Assembly (NCBI GenBank): GCA_963728165.1
Contig: CAVSIY010000002.1
Location: forward strand, 248,001-312,000
Length of the DNA stretch: 64,000 bases
Direction of reading: 5' to 3'
Source of the DNA: Hyphomicrobium_A sp963728165
GTDB lineage: Bacteria > Pseudomonadota > Alphaproteobacteria > Rhizobiales > Hyphomicrobiaceae
Positions within the stretch are counted from its first letter, which is position 1. Each line of letters begins with the position of its first letter. The notes under the pieces were generated by a model that saw nothing but the letters and a program-made list of their open reading frames with translations, was not told where the DNA came from and searched no databases. The translations under genes and the position numbers were made by a program. Shown here piece after piece: positions 52,604 to 64,000 of this stretch.

Positions 52604-54175
52604 CTAGCCGCGCGGGATACTCTGGACTGACGCAAACACGTTGTGCGGATCGTAGCGCGCTTTCACCTCCCTGAGGCGCGCGAGGTTGGCGCCATAGTAG
52701 GCTTGCGGCCAGTCGGCAATCCTCTCATTGGGCCAGTTCACGTAGGACGAGGGGGTTCCTACCCGCTGCAGGAATGCGTAGGCCGCATCGAGCCAATCGT
52801 TGAGGAGGATCTGATCCGCCAACGGAACTGCGAACGCCCACTCGGCGCCCGCGCGCAGAATGCTCGTGGCGTTGCGGTGGACGTAAGCGCTGTCGGCCGG
52901 GGCGCGCTTGCCGACCGCGCCGCCGACCCAACCGAAGAGGCCGAATTCCACCGAGCGGTCCTCACGGCCGAAGGGTGCCTTCAGAACGATGTCCATCATC
53001 TCAGCGATCTCGGCCTCGGTCAGCGGACGCTCCATATAGCGGTTGACCTCGGCCCACCCGCGACGCAGGCCCGGGGCAACCGACAACCAATCCTGGGCCT
53101 GCCAGAAATCGCCGGAGTCGAATAGCTGCTCGGCCGGCCGCAAGGATAAAAGCGGAGCCACGAGGTCCTTCAGGTCTCCTTCGGAGCCAAGAAACGAGCC
53201 CACGACCTCAGTATTGGGGAACTGCTTGGCATCGAGCTGCCAGGGAGCGGCGTCTGGCTGGTCCCCGCGCGGGCTCGACCGGACAAAGGCAAAGGCGCTG
53301 AACTCGGCCGGTGCGGCGGAGAGGATCCTGTCGAGTGCCAAAACCGCCCGCGCGCTCGCGTCCCTGCCGGCAAACTCCATGGCGAACCACGCCACACTCT
53401 CGGGCGTCGGCACGAGTTCGAAGGACAGGCTCGTGTGCAGTGCGAAGTTGCCGCCTCCACCTCCCTGGCACGCCCAGAACAAGTCGGGGTTGTTGGTCTT
53501 GTCGATGAGGATGGACGTACCGGCCGCATCCACCGCTCGCGTGGCCGTGAGGTGGTCGCACGTCAAGCCCGCCCAGCGGGCGTTGTCACCGACCCCGCCG
53601 CCCAGCGTGAGCCCGGCAATCCCCACATGCGGGCACGTGCCGATGGGGAGCACCCACTTCCCGTCGCGCAAGGCCCTCTGCAATTCTCCGCTGACCGCGC
53701 CCGCCTCGATTACGGCAGCGCCCGACTGCGTGTTGATCTTGATGGTCCGCATCTGGCGAGTGACGATGAGTAGTCCCTCGGTCGAGGACATACCGAGATA
53801 GCTGTGACCGCCCCCGCGCACGGCGAACGGCAGCCCTGAGAGGTTTGCCGCAGCGATAGCGGTGCAGACGTCGGCCTCATTGGCGCAGACGGCGACGGCG
53901 AGCGGCAATACGCTGTCGAAACGCGTATTGGCGGAGAGCGACCAGGCGAGATAATCCGCGTCGCCGGGCCTGAGCAGCCGGCCCATCAACTTGCCGACGA
54001 GTTCCTTCAGCAGCGAGGCCTGTCCGGCGGCTGCCGCGGCTGCCCGCATGACAGGATGCTGCAGCGCCCCAGCGACGGCTATCGCAGCAGCGGACTTGAC
54101 AAAGCCGCGTCGCGTTGTGGTCCAAGCTCTGGGCGGCGCTGCAGACGATGCGTCGAACAGGCCTCGGCGCGACAT
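52604..54175 (-). CDS. Tat-exported FAD-linked oxidase (berberine-bridge type)
   Basis: A 523-residue protein from ATG 54175, with GGAG eight bases upstream. The Tat signal has TTRRGFVKSAAAIAVAGAL. A PCMH-type FAD domain has LPFAVRGGGHSYLGMSSTEG (His is the usual site of covalent FAD) and IGTCPHVGIAGLTLGGGVGD. The BBE tail has YYGANLARLREVKARYDPHN, then VFASVQSIPRG. It would oxidise sugars or alcohols in the periplasm. The gene is bracketed by 31-bp direct repeats, suggesting insertion. Confidence 0.88.
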   Translation of the reverse strand: MSRRGLFDASSAAPPRAWTTTRRGFVKSAAAIAVAGALQHPVMRAAAAAAGQASLLKELVGKLMGRLLRPGDADYLAWSLSANTRFDSVLPLAVAVCANEADVCTAIAAANLSGLPFAVRGGGHSYLGMSSTEGLLIVTRQMRTIKINTQSGAAVIEAGAVSGELQRALRDGKWVLPIGTCPHVGIAGLTLGGGVGDNARWAGLTCDHLTATRAVDAAGTSILIDKTNNPDLFWACQGGGGGNFALHTSLSFELVPTPESVAWFAMEFAGRDASARAVLALDRILSAAPAEFSAFAFVRSSPRGDQPDAAPWQLDAKQFPNTEVVGSFLGSEGDLKDLVAPLLSLRPAEQLFDSGDFWQAQDWLSVAPGLRRGWAEVNRYMERPLTEAEIAEMMDIVLKAPFGREDRSVEFGLFGWVGGAVGKRAPADSAYVHRNATSILRAGAEWAFAVPLADQILLNDWLDAAYAFLQRVGTPSSYVNWPNERIADWPQAYYGANLARLREVKARYDPHNVFASVQSIPRG

Positions 54176-54253
54176 CACCGGCTCCACATTGCCAACCCGG
54201 CGTTCGAGCGCAACGCTTCGGCTCCTCCGAATGAGGATTGCCTCAATCCTCGC

Positions 54254-54559
54254 TCAGTGCGTCCAGCGGCCGATGCGGCCGAACTTGAAGTTGTCGGCGT
54301 AGGCCTTGCGGATCATGCGGCGGGGCTCGGGCTCGTAGACCCGGTAGGGGAGACCTTCGCGCTCGGCGTAGGCGATCGCCTCCTCCTTGGTGTCGAAGGA
54401 GAGCTGGACTTGGTTGCGCATGTCGCGCGAGCTGGTCCAGCCCATGAGCGGGTCGAGCTCGCGCGCAGAGGCCGGCGCGAACTCTAAGATCCACTCCTTG
54501 GTGCGGGCCTCGCCCTGCTGCATGGCCGTTTTGGCGGGCTTGAAGATGCGTGCGAGCAT
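54254..54559 (-). CDS. Complex I accessory subunit, NDUFS4 family (PF04800-like)
   Basis: A 101-residue protein from ATG 54559 (MLARIFKPAKTAMQQGEART). Family blocks are WILEFAPASARELDPLMGWT, then SFDTKEEAIAYAEREGLPYR and NFKFGRIGRWTH at the end. It is the alphaproteobacterial homologue of the mitochondrial 18-kDa NADH dehydrogenase subunit. It associates with complex I and is encoded away from the nuo operon, as usual. Its final 31 bp are repeated at 52507-52537. Confidence 0.92.
   Translation of the reverse strand: MLARIFKPAKTAMQQGEARTKEWILEFAPASARELDPLMGWTSSRDMRNQVQLSFDTKEEAIAYAEREGLPYRVYEPEPRRMIRKAYADNFKFGRIGRWTH
54258..54288. repeat. 31-bp direct repeat, copy 2
   Basis: Second copy of the repeat at 52507, lying in the 3' end of the NDUFS4-like gene. 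The two copies are 1,751 bp apart, and the FAD oxidase gene is the only gene between them. Confidence 0.9.
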
Positions 54560-54664
54560 TGCGTGTCTCACCGTCGTGCTGATCGCGCAGGCGCCATAGG
54601 CGGGCACTTCTGCCCACAGCGCGGGGCAGCATATCTGTTTCGCGCGGCGGTTAGAAGCTGCATC

Positions 54665-55517
54665 TTATTTCGGGGCGAATGCGTTCTTGAGCAGCGCGTT
54701 GTCGAAATTCTGCGGGACCTTGCCGTCGGCGGCATAGAGATAGAGCGCCGCCGTCAGAATTGCGTGCAACGTGGCAATAACAACGATCCCCGCCAAGAAC
54801 CCGATGACGCCCAGCGCCATCACGGAGCCCCCGAGCACGGGGCTCACGGGCATAAGCGCGCCACCTCCCACAATCACAACCATCGCGACAAGTCCCGCGG
54901 CAAAGGCCAGGACGGACAGACCCACCTGGACCGTCAGCGTCTCCCCCCAGGTCTTCTTGATGATCGACGCCGAGCGCTTGAGCGCCTCGACCGGACCGAC
55001 ATTCTCGCTGACGATCGTGGGAATGACGAAATAGCTGGCGATCGCCCAGCTCAGCCCAATGAACCCGACAACCAGCCGGCCGAGAAACCCGACGCGCTCC
55101 TCGATGGCCTGAATGATCATGCCGACGATCGCCGACAGCAAGGCCCAGCCGAGGATTGCGGGCAGGCACTTCATCGCAGCGCGCAGACCGTCCCCGACGG
55201 TCGGATCGCCGCCGCGCAGGCGGATCATCGCGCAACTGACCAGCGCCGAGTTGAAGAAGATAATCACGAAGTAGGAGACCAGATAGAAGGCGAAGTAAGC
55301 GGCAAACAGCACCGGATCTTGTGTGGCGCTCACATTCGTGGTGATGCTCGGAAGCGGCCTGCAGCACACCGCTCTCCCAGAGCGGAACGAAGAAGCTTGC
55401 CATCACCAGGAGCAGCGCGGCCCCGCTCAGCAGCGGGAATATCACGAGCTCGCTGTCCAGCAGCAGCACTCTCCAGCACTGCTTCGCGATCTGCCAACTG
55501 GTCTTGATCTTTTTCAT
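54665..55517 (-). pseudogene. Multi-TM membrane protein (DUF6159-like), one frameshift near 55300-55370
   Basis: The start ATG 55517 gives KKIKTSWQIAKQCWRVLLLD, then SELVIFPLLSGAALLLVMAS. This frame then loses membrane character. The next frame, which carries DPVLFAAYFAFYLVSYFVII, then KRSASIIKKTWGETLTVQVG and runs to AFAPK, is continuous with the family pattern. A +1 insertion (or -2) between 55300 and 55370 explains the break. Repaired, it would be about 283 residues with five or six TM helices. The family is of unknown function. Confidence 0.75.
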
Positions 55518-55640
55518 GGATGAGCCCTCCAGCCGGCATCCGGCATAGCGCAGATGGGTGAGCCGATCGTGAATCGATCACTGGAGCGCGTAAAGCCCGC
55601 CGAGCCATTTCACCGCGATGATGAACCAACCGGAAAAAAT

Positions 55641-55697
55641 TGGTCGGGGCAAAGCGATTCCAACGCGCAACCCTTGCTCCCAAAGCCAGTGGCCGTG
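55641..55697 (-). pseudogene. tRNA-Pro remnant (3' part)
   Basis: Compared with the intact tRNA-Pro at 58016, this stretch matches the 3' end (TGGTCGGGGCA on the plus strand), the T arm with several mismatches (GATTCCAACGC), and the anticodon arm CTTGCTCCCAAAGC. Similarity stops after AGTG. The 5' third is missing. Same orientation as the intact gene. It overlaps no coding region. Confidence 0.8.
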
Positions 55698-55779
55698 CAT
55701 AGCCACCCCGCGATAGACTCGCGGCGGCCTCGAATCGCGCTACCTGATCGAGGTTCGGTAGCTAAAGTGCCAGAGGGCG

Positions 55780-58004
<2,225 letters not shown>

Positions 58005-58015
58005 CGGCTGACGAT

Positions 58016-58092
58016 TGGTCGGGGCAGCGGGATTCGAACTCGCGACCCCTTGCTCCCAAAGCAAGTGCTCTACCAGGCTGAGCTATGCCCCG
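58016..58092 (-). tRNA. tRNA-Pro (anticodon TGG)
   Basis: Read on the minus strand: acceptor CGGGGCA pairs with TGCCCCG-A-CCA. D arm TAGCTCAGCCTGG, anticodon arm CTTGC-TTTGGGA-GCAAG with TGG, T arm GAGTTCGAATC. CCA is encoded. The 3' end lies toward the recQ gene. Confidence 0.95.
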
Positions 58093-59066
58093 ACGTGAGA
58101 AATGCCACGATTTCTGAAACTTAGGGGAAGTCAAGTCAAGGTCCCCAACCCCGAATTTCAATCCAGAACAAACAGGAAAGCGACAAATCAGGAAAGACCG
58201 TCCCGAAGTAGTCCCGAAGTGCCAGCCACAGACACGCTTTGTTCCAACAGCGTTGGACGCCAAAATTCGGAGCGGTGAACGGAGCTGTTTGCGCATCCGC
58301 GATGCTCTTCGATTCTTGCAAACGCACCGACCTTGTTGCCTATGCCCAGGCAATCAAGCTTCACACGCCAAGGTGGTGGAGCGTGGTGGCGCAGTGGAAC
58401 GGGTTGGCGTCCAAAATTTCGGCTGCGCGAGAAGCGGCTAGTCTTTCACGGACTCCGTATGTCGGCGCTTGTATTCCAAGATGAGAAGTCCGGCGACCGT
58501 CCGCTAATGGCCGTTGCCGACATTGTCCCTTTGACCGCATCTATACAGAAGCGCTCCTCGACGCCGATGGCCTACCTTCTTCTGTCGGCGGGAATGGTGA
58601 CGGGCGATATGTCCCATAAGCGGAAGTCGGCGGCCGTATGGTCCGCGACCTGGATGCTGTCGCCGACCACATCCGCTAATTGGCGGAGACCAGTCAAAGT
58701 CGCCGGACGGCCGGCGCGTGCTCATGAGGGAAGAGCTGACGACATCGAGAAGTAGCCCGAACGCTGCTTCTGACCGATACTGTCGAAAAAGGACTTTCAG
58801 GGGCAGGAACGCACCTCACGGTCGCAAACAGATTCCTCGTACGGCCACATGCAGAACTCCAATTCCGGGCACGGCCAGCCACTGAACGCAAGAATTCTAT
58901 CCGCGAGCATGACTATCTGTGATCTGACGACGTTTTTCGACAGTATCGACCCATTGCCGACGCGCGGTTCTATGCGACCCGACGCGCCGAAACACCACTC
59001 TAGCCCCAACATGTGGCAAGCGATCTTCTCGCAGATCCAACCATGGCAGGACCCGCTGCCGCCGCC
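58093..59066. other. Long region without recognised genes
   Basis: About 970 bases between tRNA-Pro and the autotransporter gene. Open frames of 60-140 codons occur, but none has a recognisable motif, a good ribosome site or a normal third-position GC pattern. Base composition is lower in GC than the surroundings, which would suit an old insertion or degraded genes. A small hairpin TCCAAC-AGC-GTTGGA lies near 58243-58257. No integrase remnant was recognised. Confidence 0.45.
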
Positions 59067-62000
59067 TCAATTCAACGGAACCTCCACTGTCGCCCTGCCG
59101 ATGAAGGCATCATAGTCTTTGATGCCAATGCCGTCGTAGCTCCCCGATAAGTCGAGCTGCATGCCATTGTACTTGATCGCGCGCAGGCCGAGGTTGGCGC
59201 GGCCACGCGCGCCGGCCGGGCCGGCGTTCTCGCCATTGATTTCGCCGAGGACATCGGAGGTGAATCCGCCAGCGAAGTTCCAGATCACCTGTAGTCCGGC
59301 AACTGGCTCGAGTGTGATGTCGGGGCTGAGCTGGTAGCGATATCCGACCTGGGGGCCGGCCTTGGCCTGCCCTAGCTGAGATTTCACCGTGGGAATCAGG
59401 ACTCCGAAGGTGTCGGCGTAGCTCTTGGATACGTCTTCTATATAGGCGACCGACATGGAGGGCTCGACCGTCCACGGTCCGATGGCCCAACGCCCGGTGA
59501 GCCTCGAGGAGACCAGCCAACGGTTGGTGTCAAACGCGTCGGTGTACGTTTGGAACGGACTCACCTTATTGTTCGATTGGCCCCATGCGGCACGGCCCTG
59601 CCAGAACACATTTTCGCTCACCCTGACGGTGGCATAGGGACCCGCCATCCAGCCGAAACCGCTAGCCTCGGTCGCCTGCAGGTTTGAGCGCTGAGTCATG
59701 CTGTCAAACTGCACCATTGTACCGACCAGAAGCGATCGGCTTAGCACGTAATCGGCGCCGACCGAGACGAGCCCGATATGTCCGTCCAGATCGTCGTTTG
59801 CGTGAGGGTTGCGGAAGCTGGAGTACTTTCCCTCCAGCCAAATATCGAATGGCGAGAAGCTGGAATGCATGAACGGTTGTATGCCGGCACCCAGTGCCAT
59901 TCTATCGCTCAACTGCGCGTCCCGCGCTTTCTTCTGCGCGGCCTCAGCGCTGTAACGCATCATCTGGCTGAGGCTCGTTGCAAAGCTGAAATTCATCGCA
60001 TTGTCCGTGCTCCCGGTGACACGCACCGGTCCGGTGACAGTGGCACCCCGGTTGACGGCGTCGCCATCATACCCATCGGCGCCAAGGGCGGCTGGTGGCG
60101 GGGGGTGGTTGCCCTGCTGGAGGCCAAACCGCATGAGGGTGATGTTAGTCGCATCAGGCCCCCCCCGATCCGCGCTATCGGATCGGGGGCGCCGTTCGAT
60201 GCGTAGCCTTCTCCGCCCGGAGCGGCCGAGGTGCTGTGACCGGCCTCGATAAGACGATCAATTTGACGATCAGCATCGGGCTCGTTCGACAGCAACAGGT
60301 TGTTGCGCTGGCTCATGAACTTGCCAATGGTCTCGACCGTCTTGATGCGCTGGTCGGTCACTGTCTGCGTCAACACGGCCGAATTCGAACTGCCAAATGC
60401 GGCGCTTCCGCTATAAGTGGCTTTAATCAGGTGTGCCCCCGGTGTCGCGAACGACGTCACGCAGGTCGCAATTCCGTTGGCCAGCGGCACCGCGCCGCAC
60501 AGCGTTGCCGTTCCGTCTGTGAACGTGACGGTTCCCGTCGCTGCAGTGGGCGTGACTGTCGCCTGCAGCGTCACCGGCTGGCCGATCAGGCTCGGGTTCA
60601 GCGATGAGGTCAAGGAAGTTGCCGTCGGGATCGTCGTTATATACCTAAAGAGGCCCGTGCCCGTGCCGGTGCCGCCCGGCGTGGTGACGGCCACATCCAC
60701 GAGCCCGGCGGCGTGCGCCGGCGTGGTCGCGGTGATGGTCGTATCGTCGACGACGGTAATGCCTGTCGCGGCGCTGCCGCCGAAGGTGACGTTGGTGGCG
60801 CCCGCGAAATTAGTGCCGGTGATGGTGACCGCCGTGCCGCCAAGAGTCGTGCCGCTGTTGGGGCTGACGCTGGTCACCGTCGGCGTCCCCGCGTAGGTGT
60901 AGGCGTTTGCTCCAGTCCCGGTGCCGACCGGCGTGGTGACGGCGACATCCACGAGCCCGGCGGCGTGCGCCGGCGTTGTGGCGGTGATGGTCGTATCGTT
61001 GACGACGGTAATGCCTGTCGCGGCGGTGCCGCCGAAGGTGACGCTGGTGGCACCGGTGAAGCCGCTGCCGGTGATGGTGACCGCCGTGCCCCCAGCTGTC
61101 GTGCCGATATTGGGGCTGACACTGATGACCGTCGGCGCCCCCACGTAGGTGTAGGCGTTCGTTGCTGTGCCGGTGCCGCCCGGCGTGGTGACGGCGACAT
61201 TCACGAGCCCGGCGGCGTGCGCCGGCGTGGTGGCGGTGATGGTGGTGGCGTTGACGACGGTAATGCCTGTCGCGGCGGCGCCGTCGAAGGTGACGTTGGT
61301 GGCGCCCGTGAAATTGGTGCCGGTGATGGTCACCGATGTGCCGCCGAAGGTCGTGCCGCTATTGGGGCTGACGCTGGTGACCGTCGGCGCCCCCACGTAG
61401 GTGTAGGCGTTCGTTGCTGTGCCGGTGCCGACCGGCGTGGTGACGGCGACATCGACGAGCCCGGCGGCGTGCGCCGGCGTGGTGGCAGTGATCGTCGTGG
61501 CGTTGACGACGGTAATGCCTGTCGCTGCGGTGCCGCCGAAGGCCACGCTGGTCGCGCCCGTGAAATTGGTGCCGGTGATGGTCACCGTTGTGCCCCCGGC
61601 GGTCGTGCCGCTGTTGGGGCTGACACTGGTCACCGTCGGCGGCGCGACGTAGGTGTAGGCGTTTGCTCCAGTCCCGGTGCCGCCCGGCGTGGTGACGGCG
61701 ACATCCACGAGCCCGGCGGCGTGCGCCGGCGTGGTCGCGGTGATGGTCGTATCGTTGACGACGGTAATGCCTGTCGCGGCGCTGCCGCCGAAGGTGACGT
61801 TGGTGGCGCCGGCGAAATTAGTGCCGGTGATGGTGACCGCCGTGCCGCCGAGAGTCGTGCCGCTGTTGGGGCTGACGCTGGTCACCGTCGGCGGCGCCAC
61901 GTAGGTGTAGGCGTTTGCTGCCAGTCCCGGTGCCGACCGGCGTGGTGACGGCGACATCCACGAGCCCGGCGGCGTGCGCCGGCGTGGTGGCGGTGATGGT

Positions 62001-64000
62001 CGTATCGTTGACGACGGTAATGCCTGTCGCGGCGGTGCCGCCGAAGGTGACGCTGGTGGCACCGGTGAAGTCGGTGCCGGTGATGGTGACCGCCGTGCCC
62101 CCAGCTGTCGTGCCGATATTGGGGCTGACACTGGTGACCGTCGGCGCCCCCACGTAGGTGTAGGCGTTCGTTGCTGTGCCGGTGCCGCCCGGCGTGGTGA
62201 CGGCGACATTCACGAGCCCGGCGGCGTGCGCCGGCGTGGTGGCGGTGATGGTGGTGGCGTTGACGACGGTAATGCCTGTCGCGGCGGTGCCGCCGAAGGT
62301 AACGCTGGTGGCGATGGCGTCGCCGGTGAAGCCGGTGCCGGTGATGGTCACCGCTGTGCCCCCGGTGGTCGTGCCGCTGTTGGGGCTGACGCCGGTCACC
62401 GTCGGGGGGGCCAGGTAGAAGTAAGCGTTCGATGCTGTGCCGGTGCCGACCGGCGTGGTGACGGCGACATCGACGAGCCCGGCGGCGTGCGCCGGTGTGG
62501 TGGCGGTGATCGTCGTATCGTTGACGACGGTGACGCCAGTGGCCGCCGTCCCGCCGAAGGTGACGCTGGTGGCACCGGTGAAACCGGTGCCGGTGATGGT
62601 CACCGATGTGCCGCCGAGAGTTGTGCCGTCATCGGGGTTGACGCTGGTCACCGTCGGCGGCGCGACGTAGGTGTAGGCGTTCGTTCCGGTGCCGGTGCCG
62701 CCCGCCGTGGTGACGGCAACATCGACGAGCCCGGCGGCATGCGCCGGGGTGCTGGCGGTGATGGTGGTGGCGTTGACAACGGTGACGCCGGTGGCCGCCG
62801 TGCCGCCGAAGGTGACGCTGGTGGCGCCGGTGAAATTGGTGCCGGTGATGGTCACCGATGAGCCGCCGAGAGTCGTGCCGCTGTTGGGGCTCACACCGGT
62901 GACCGTCGGCGGCGCGACGTAGGTGTAGGCGTTCGGTGCTGTGCCGGTGCCGCCTGCCGTGGTGACGGCGACACCACGAGCCCGGCGGCGTGCGCCGGCG
63001 TAGTGGCGGTGATCGTCGTATCGTCGACGACCGTGACGCCGGTGGCCGCCGTGCCGCCGAAGGTGACGCTGGTGGCACCGGTTAAGCCGCTGCCGGTAAT
63101 GGTCACCGATGTGCCCCCAGCGGTCGTGCCTGTGTTGGGGCTGACGCTGCTCACGGTCGGTGGCCCTATGTAAGTGAACAGATCGGTGCCGATTCCTGTG
63201 CCGCCTGCCGTGGTGACGGCGACACTCACGAGCCCGGCGGCGTGCGCCGGCGTAGTGGCAGTGATCGTCGTATCGTCGACGACCGTGACGCCGGTGGCCG
63301 CCGTGCCACCGAAGGTGACGCTGGTGGCACCGGTAAAATTGGTCCCGGTGATGGTCACCGATGTACCTCCAGCGGTCGTGCCGCTGTTGGGGCTGACGCT
63401 GGTGACCGTTGGCGCCGATGCCACGAAGGTATAGAGCCCGGTTCCGGTGCCGGTACCACCCGCTGCGGTGACGGCGACGTCGACGAGCCCGGCGGCGTGC
63501 GCCGGGGTGGTGGCGGTGATGGTAGTGGCGTTGACAACAGTGATGCCAGTGGCGGCGGTGCCGCCGAAGGTGACGCTGGTGGCGCCGGTAAAATTGGTGC
63601 CGGTGATGGTGACGGGCTCACCGCCAAGAGTTGTACCGCTGCTGGGGCTCACGCTGGTGACCGTCGGCGGCCCTACATAAGTAAACAGGCCGGTGCCAGT
63701 CCCGGTGCCGCCCGACGTGGTGACGGCGACATCCACGAGCCCGGCGGCGTGCGCCGGGGTGGTGGCGGTGATCGTCGTATCGTTGACAACGGTCACGCCT
63801 GTCGCGCTGCTGCCGCCGAAGGTGACGGTGGTGGCGCCGGTGAAACCGCTGCCGGTGATGGTGACCGACGTGCCCCCAGCGGTCGGGCCACTGCTGGGAC
63901 TGACGCCGGTGACCGTCGGCGGGGCGACGTAGGTATAGGCATTTGTTGCGGTGCCGGTGCCGCCCGCCGTGGTGACGGTGACATCGACGAGCCCGGCGGC
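59067..64000 (-). CDS. IPT/TIG-repeat surface protein with C-terminal autotransporter barrel (5' end outside, frameshifts)
   Basis: The gene enters from the right edge. At least 13 IPT/TIG modules of 252 bp (84 residues) follow one another from 64000 to about 60650, each with TVTSVSPNSGTTLGG, TVTITGTNFTGATSVTFGG and TTITATTPAHAAGLVDVAV. Next is one Ig-like domain (Big_3: ATSLTSSLNPSLIGQPVTLQ). A linker (60400-60000) leads to the autotransporter beta-barrel (59990-59067), with DIWLEGKYSSFRNPHANDDL and a C-terminal ATVEVPLN. The frame breaks three times: one base missing near 62970, one extra near 61921, and one missing in a run of eight C at 60159-60166 just before the barrel. Function by family: a type Va secreted adhesin. 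Frameshifts may be sequence errors or real. Confidence 0.8.
60159..60166. repeat. Homopolymer C8 tract within the autotransporter gene
   Basis: Eight C on the plus strand (G8 in the coding sense). Nine would keep the linker (ending RIGG) in frame with PDATNITLMRFGLQQG and the barrel; eight shifts it. Such a tract is the classic site of slipped-strand variation, and equally a site of base-calling error. Confidence 0.75.
60650..64000. repeat. Tandem array of 252-bp IPT/TIG coding repeats
   Basis: Thirteen units can be counted from the recurring GTGCCGCTGTTGGGGCTGAC-type block, spaced 252 bp (one unit carries an extra 9 bp near 62310). Units are very similar at DNA level, including silent positions, so they were amplified or homogenised recently. 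The array continues beyond the window. Confidence 0.88.

Noticed and set aside
52500..52606. A short extra gene ending in GRIGRWTH between the two FAD genes
   Set aside because: The reading has no start codon in place and overlaps the end of the oxidase gene; the similarity is explained by the 31-bp direct repeat.
60713..61948. Plus-strand Gly/Asp/Arg-rich frame and many plus-strand small ORFs opposite the IPT array
   Set aside because: They repeat with the same 252-bp period as the IPT modules and arise only because the repeat lacks stops on both strands. Not independent genes.
60650..64000. CRISPR-like or satellite DNA
   Set aside because: The 252-bp period is a multiple of three and each unit encodes a conserved IPT/TIG beta-sandwich, so these are coding repeats.

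Overview
The window looks like a stretch of a GC-rich chromosome from an alphaproteobacterium of the order Hyphomicrobiales (Rhizobiales). The evidence is a MucR/Ros regulator, a GcrA C-terminal-like protein, an alphaproteobacterial porin, a phasin (implying polyhydroxyalkanoate granules), a complex I accessory subunit of the NDUFS4 type, and several small conserved families typical of this order (DUF1491, DUF6456, the DUF1214/DUF1254 pair). The genus cannot be fixed from sequence reading alone.

Layout. Positions 1-2.9 kb hold a truncated porin and a small molybdenum-related group (DUF2478 protein, frameshifted molbindin, YqeB/EF2563-like protein) with a cytochrome c'-type protein. A large CHASE3/multi-PAS histidine kinase follows (3.3-6.6 kb), frameshifted once. 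From 7 to 34 kb there is mostly housekeeping and envelope content: phasin, transglutaminase, PBP1A, DUF1214/DUF1254, peptidoglycan-binding proteins, SufE, a DnaA-C-like HTH protein, MucR, oligopeptidase B, a Rieske ferredoxin, CutA, NAD kinase, nitroreductase, a vWA lipid- or envelope-facing pair, an amino-acid binding protein and cystathionine beta-lyase.

The metabolic core is 35.6-45.1 kb: eight tightly packed minus-strand genes in the order mgsA-mgsB-mgsC-gmaS-mgdA-mgdB-mgdC-mgdD. This matches the N-methylglutamate pathway, in which GmaS makes gamma-glutamylmethylamide from methylamine and glutamate, MgsABC converts it to N-methylglutamate, and MgdABCD oxidises that to glutamate and a C1 unit. 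A good sigma70-type promoter and a palindrome sit directly upstream, next to a gene for an XRE-cupin regulator. The window therefore suggests methylamine use as a nitrogen and possibly carbon source.

From 46 to 58 kb come a FadL-type porin, a DUF2252 protein, tRNA-Arg, an OxlT-like transporter (frameshifted), FAD enzymes, the NDUFS4-like subunit, a multi-TM protein (frameshifted), and a recQ gene broken by five +1 shifts. That recQ lies between a tRNA-Pro remnant and an intact tRNA-Pro. The last 5 kb are a very repetitive IPT/TIG surface protein with a C-terminal autotransporter barrel, running off the right edge.

Two themes cut across the annotation. First, at least eight otherwise well-preserved coding regions or repeats carry isolated one-base frameshifts, mostly +1 insertions, which suggests either residual long-read assembly errors or recent decay. 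One of them lies in a run of eight C and could be a phase-variation switch. Second, several small footprints of past DNA movement are visible: a tRNA remnant, a 31-bp direct repeat bracketing a flavoprotein gene, and paired palindromic elements.
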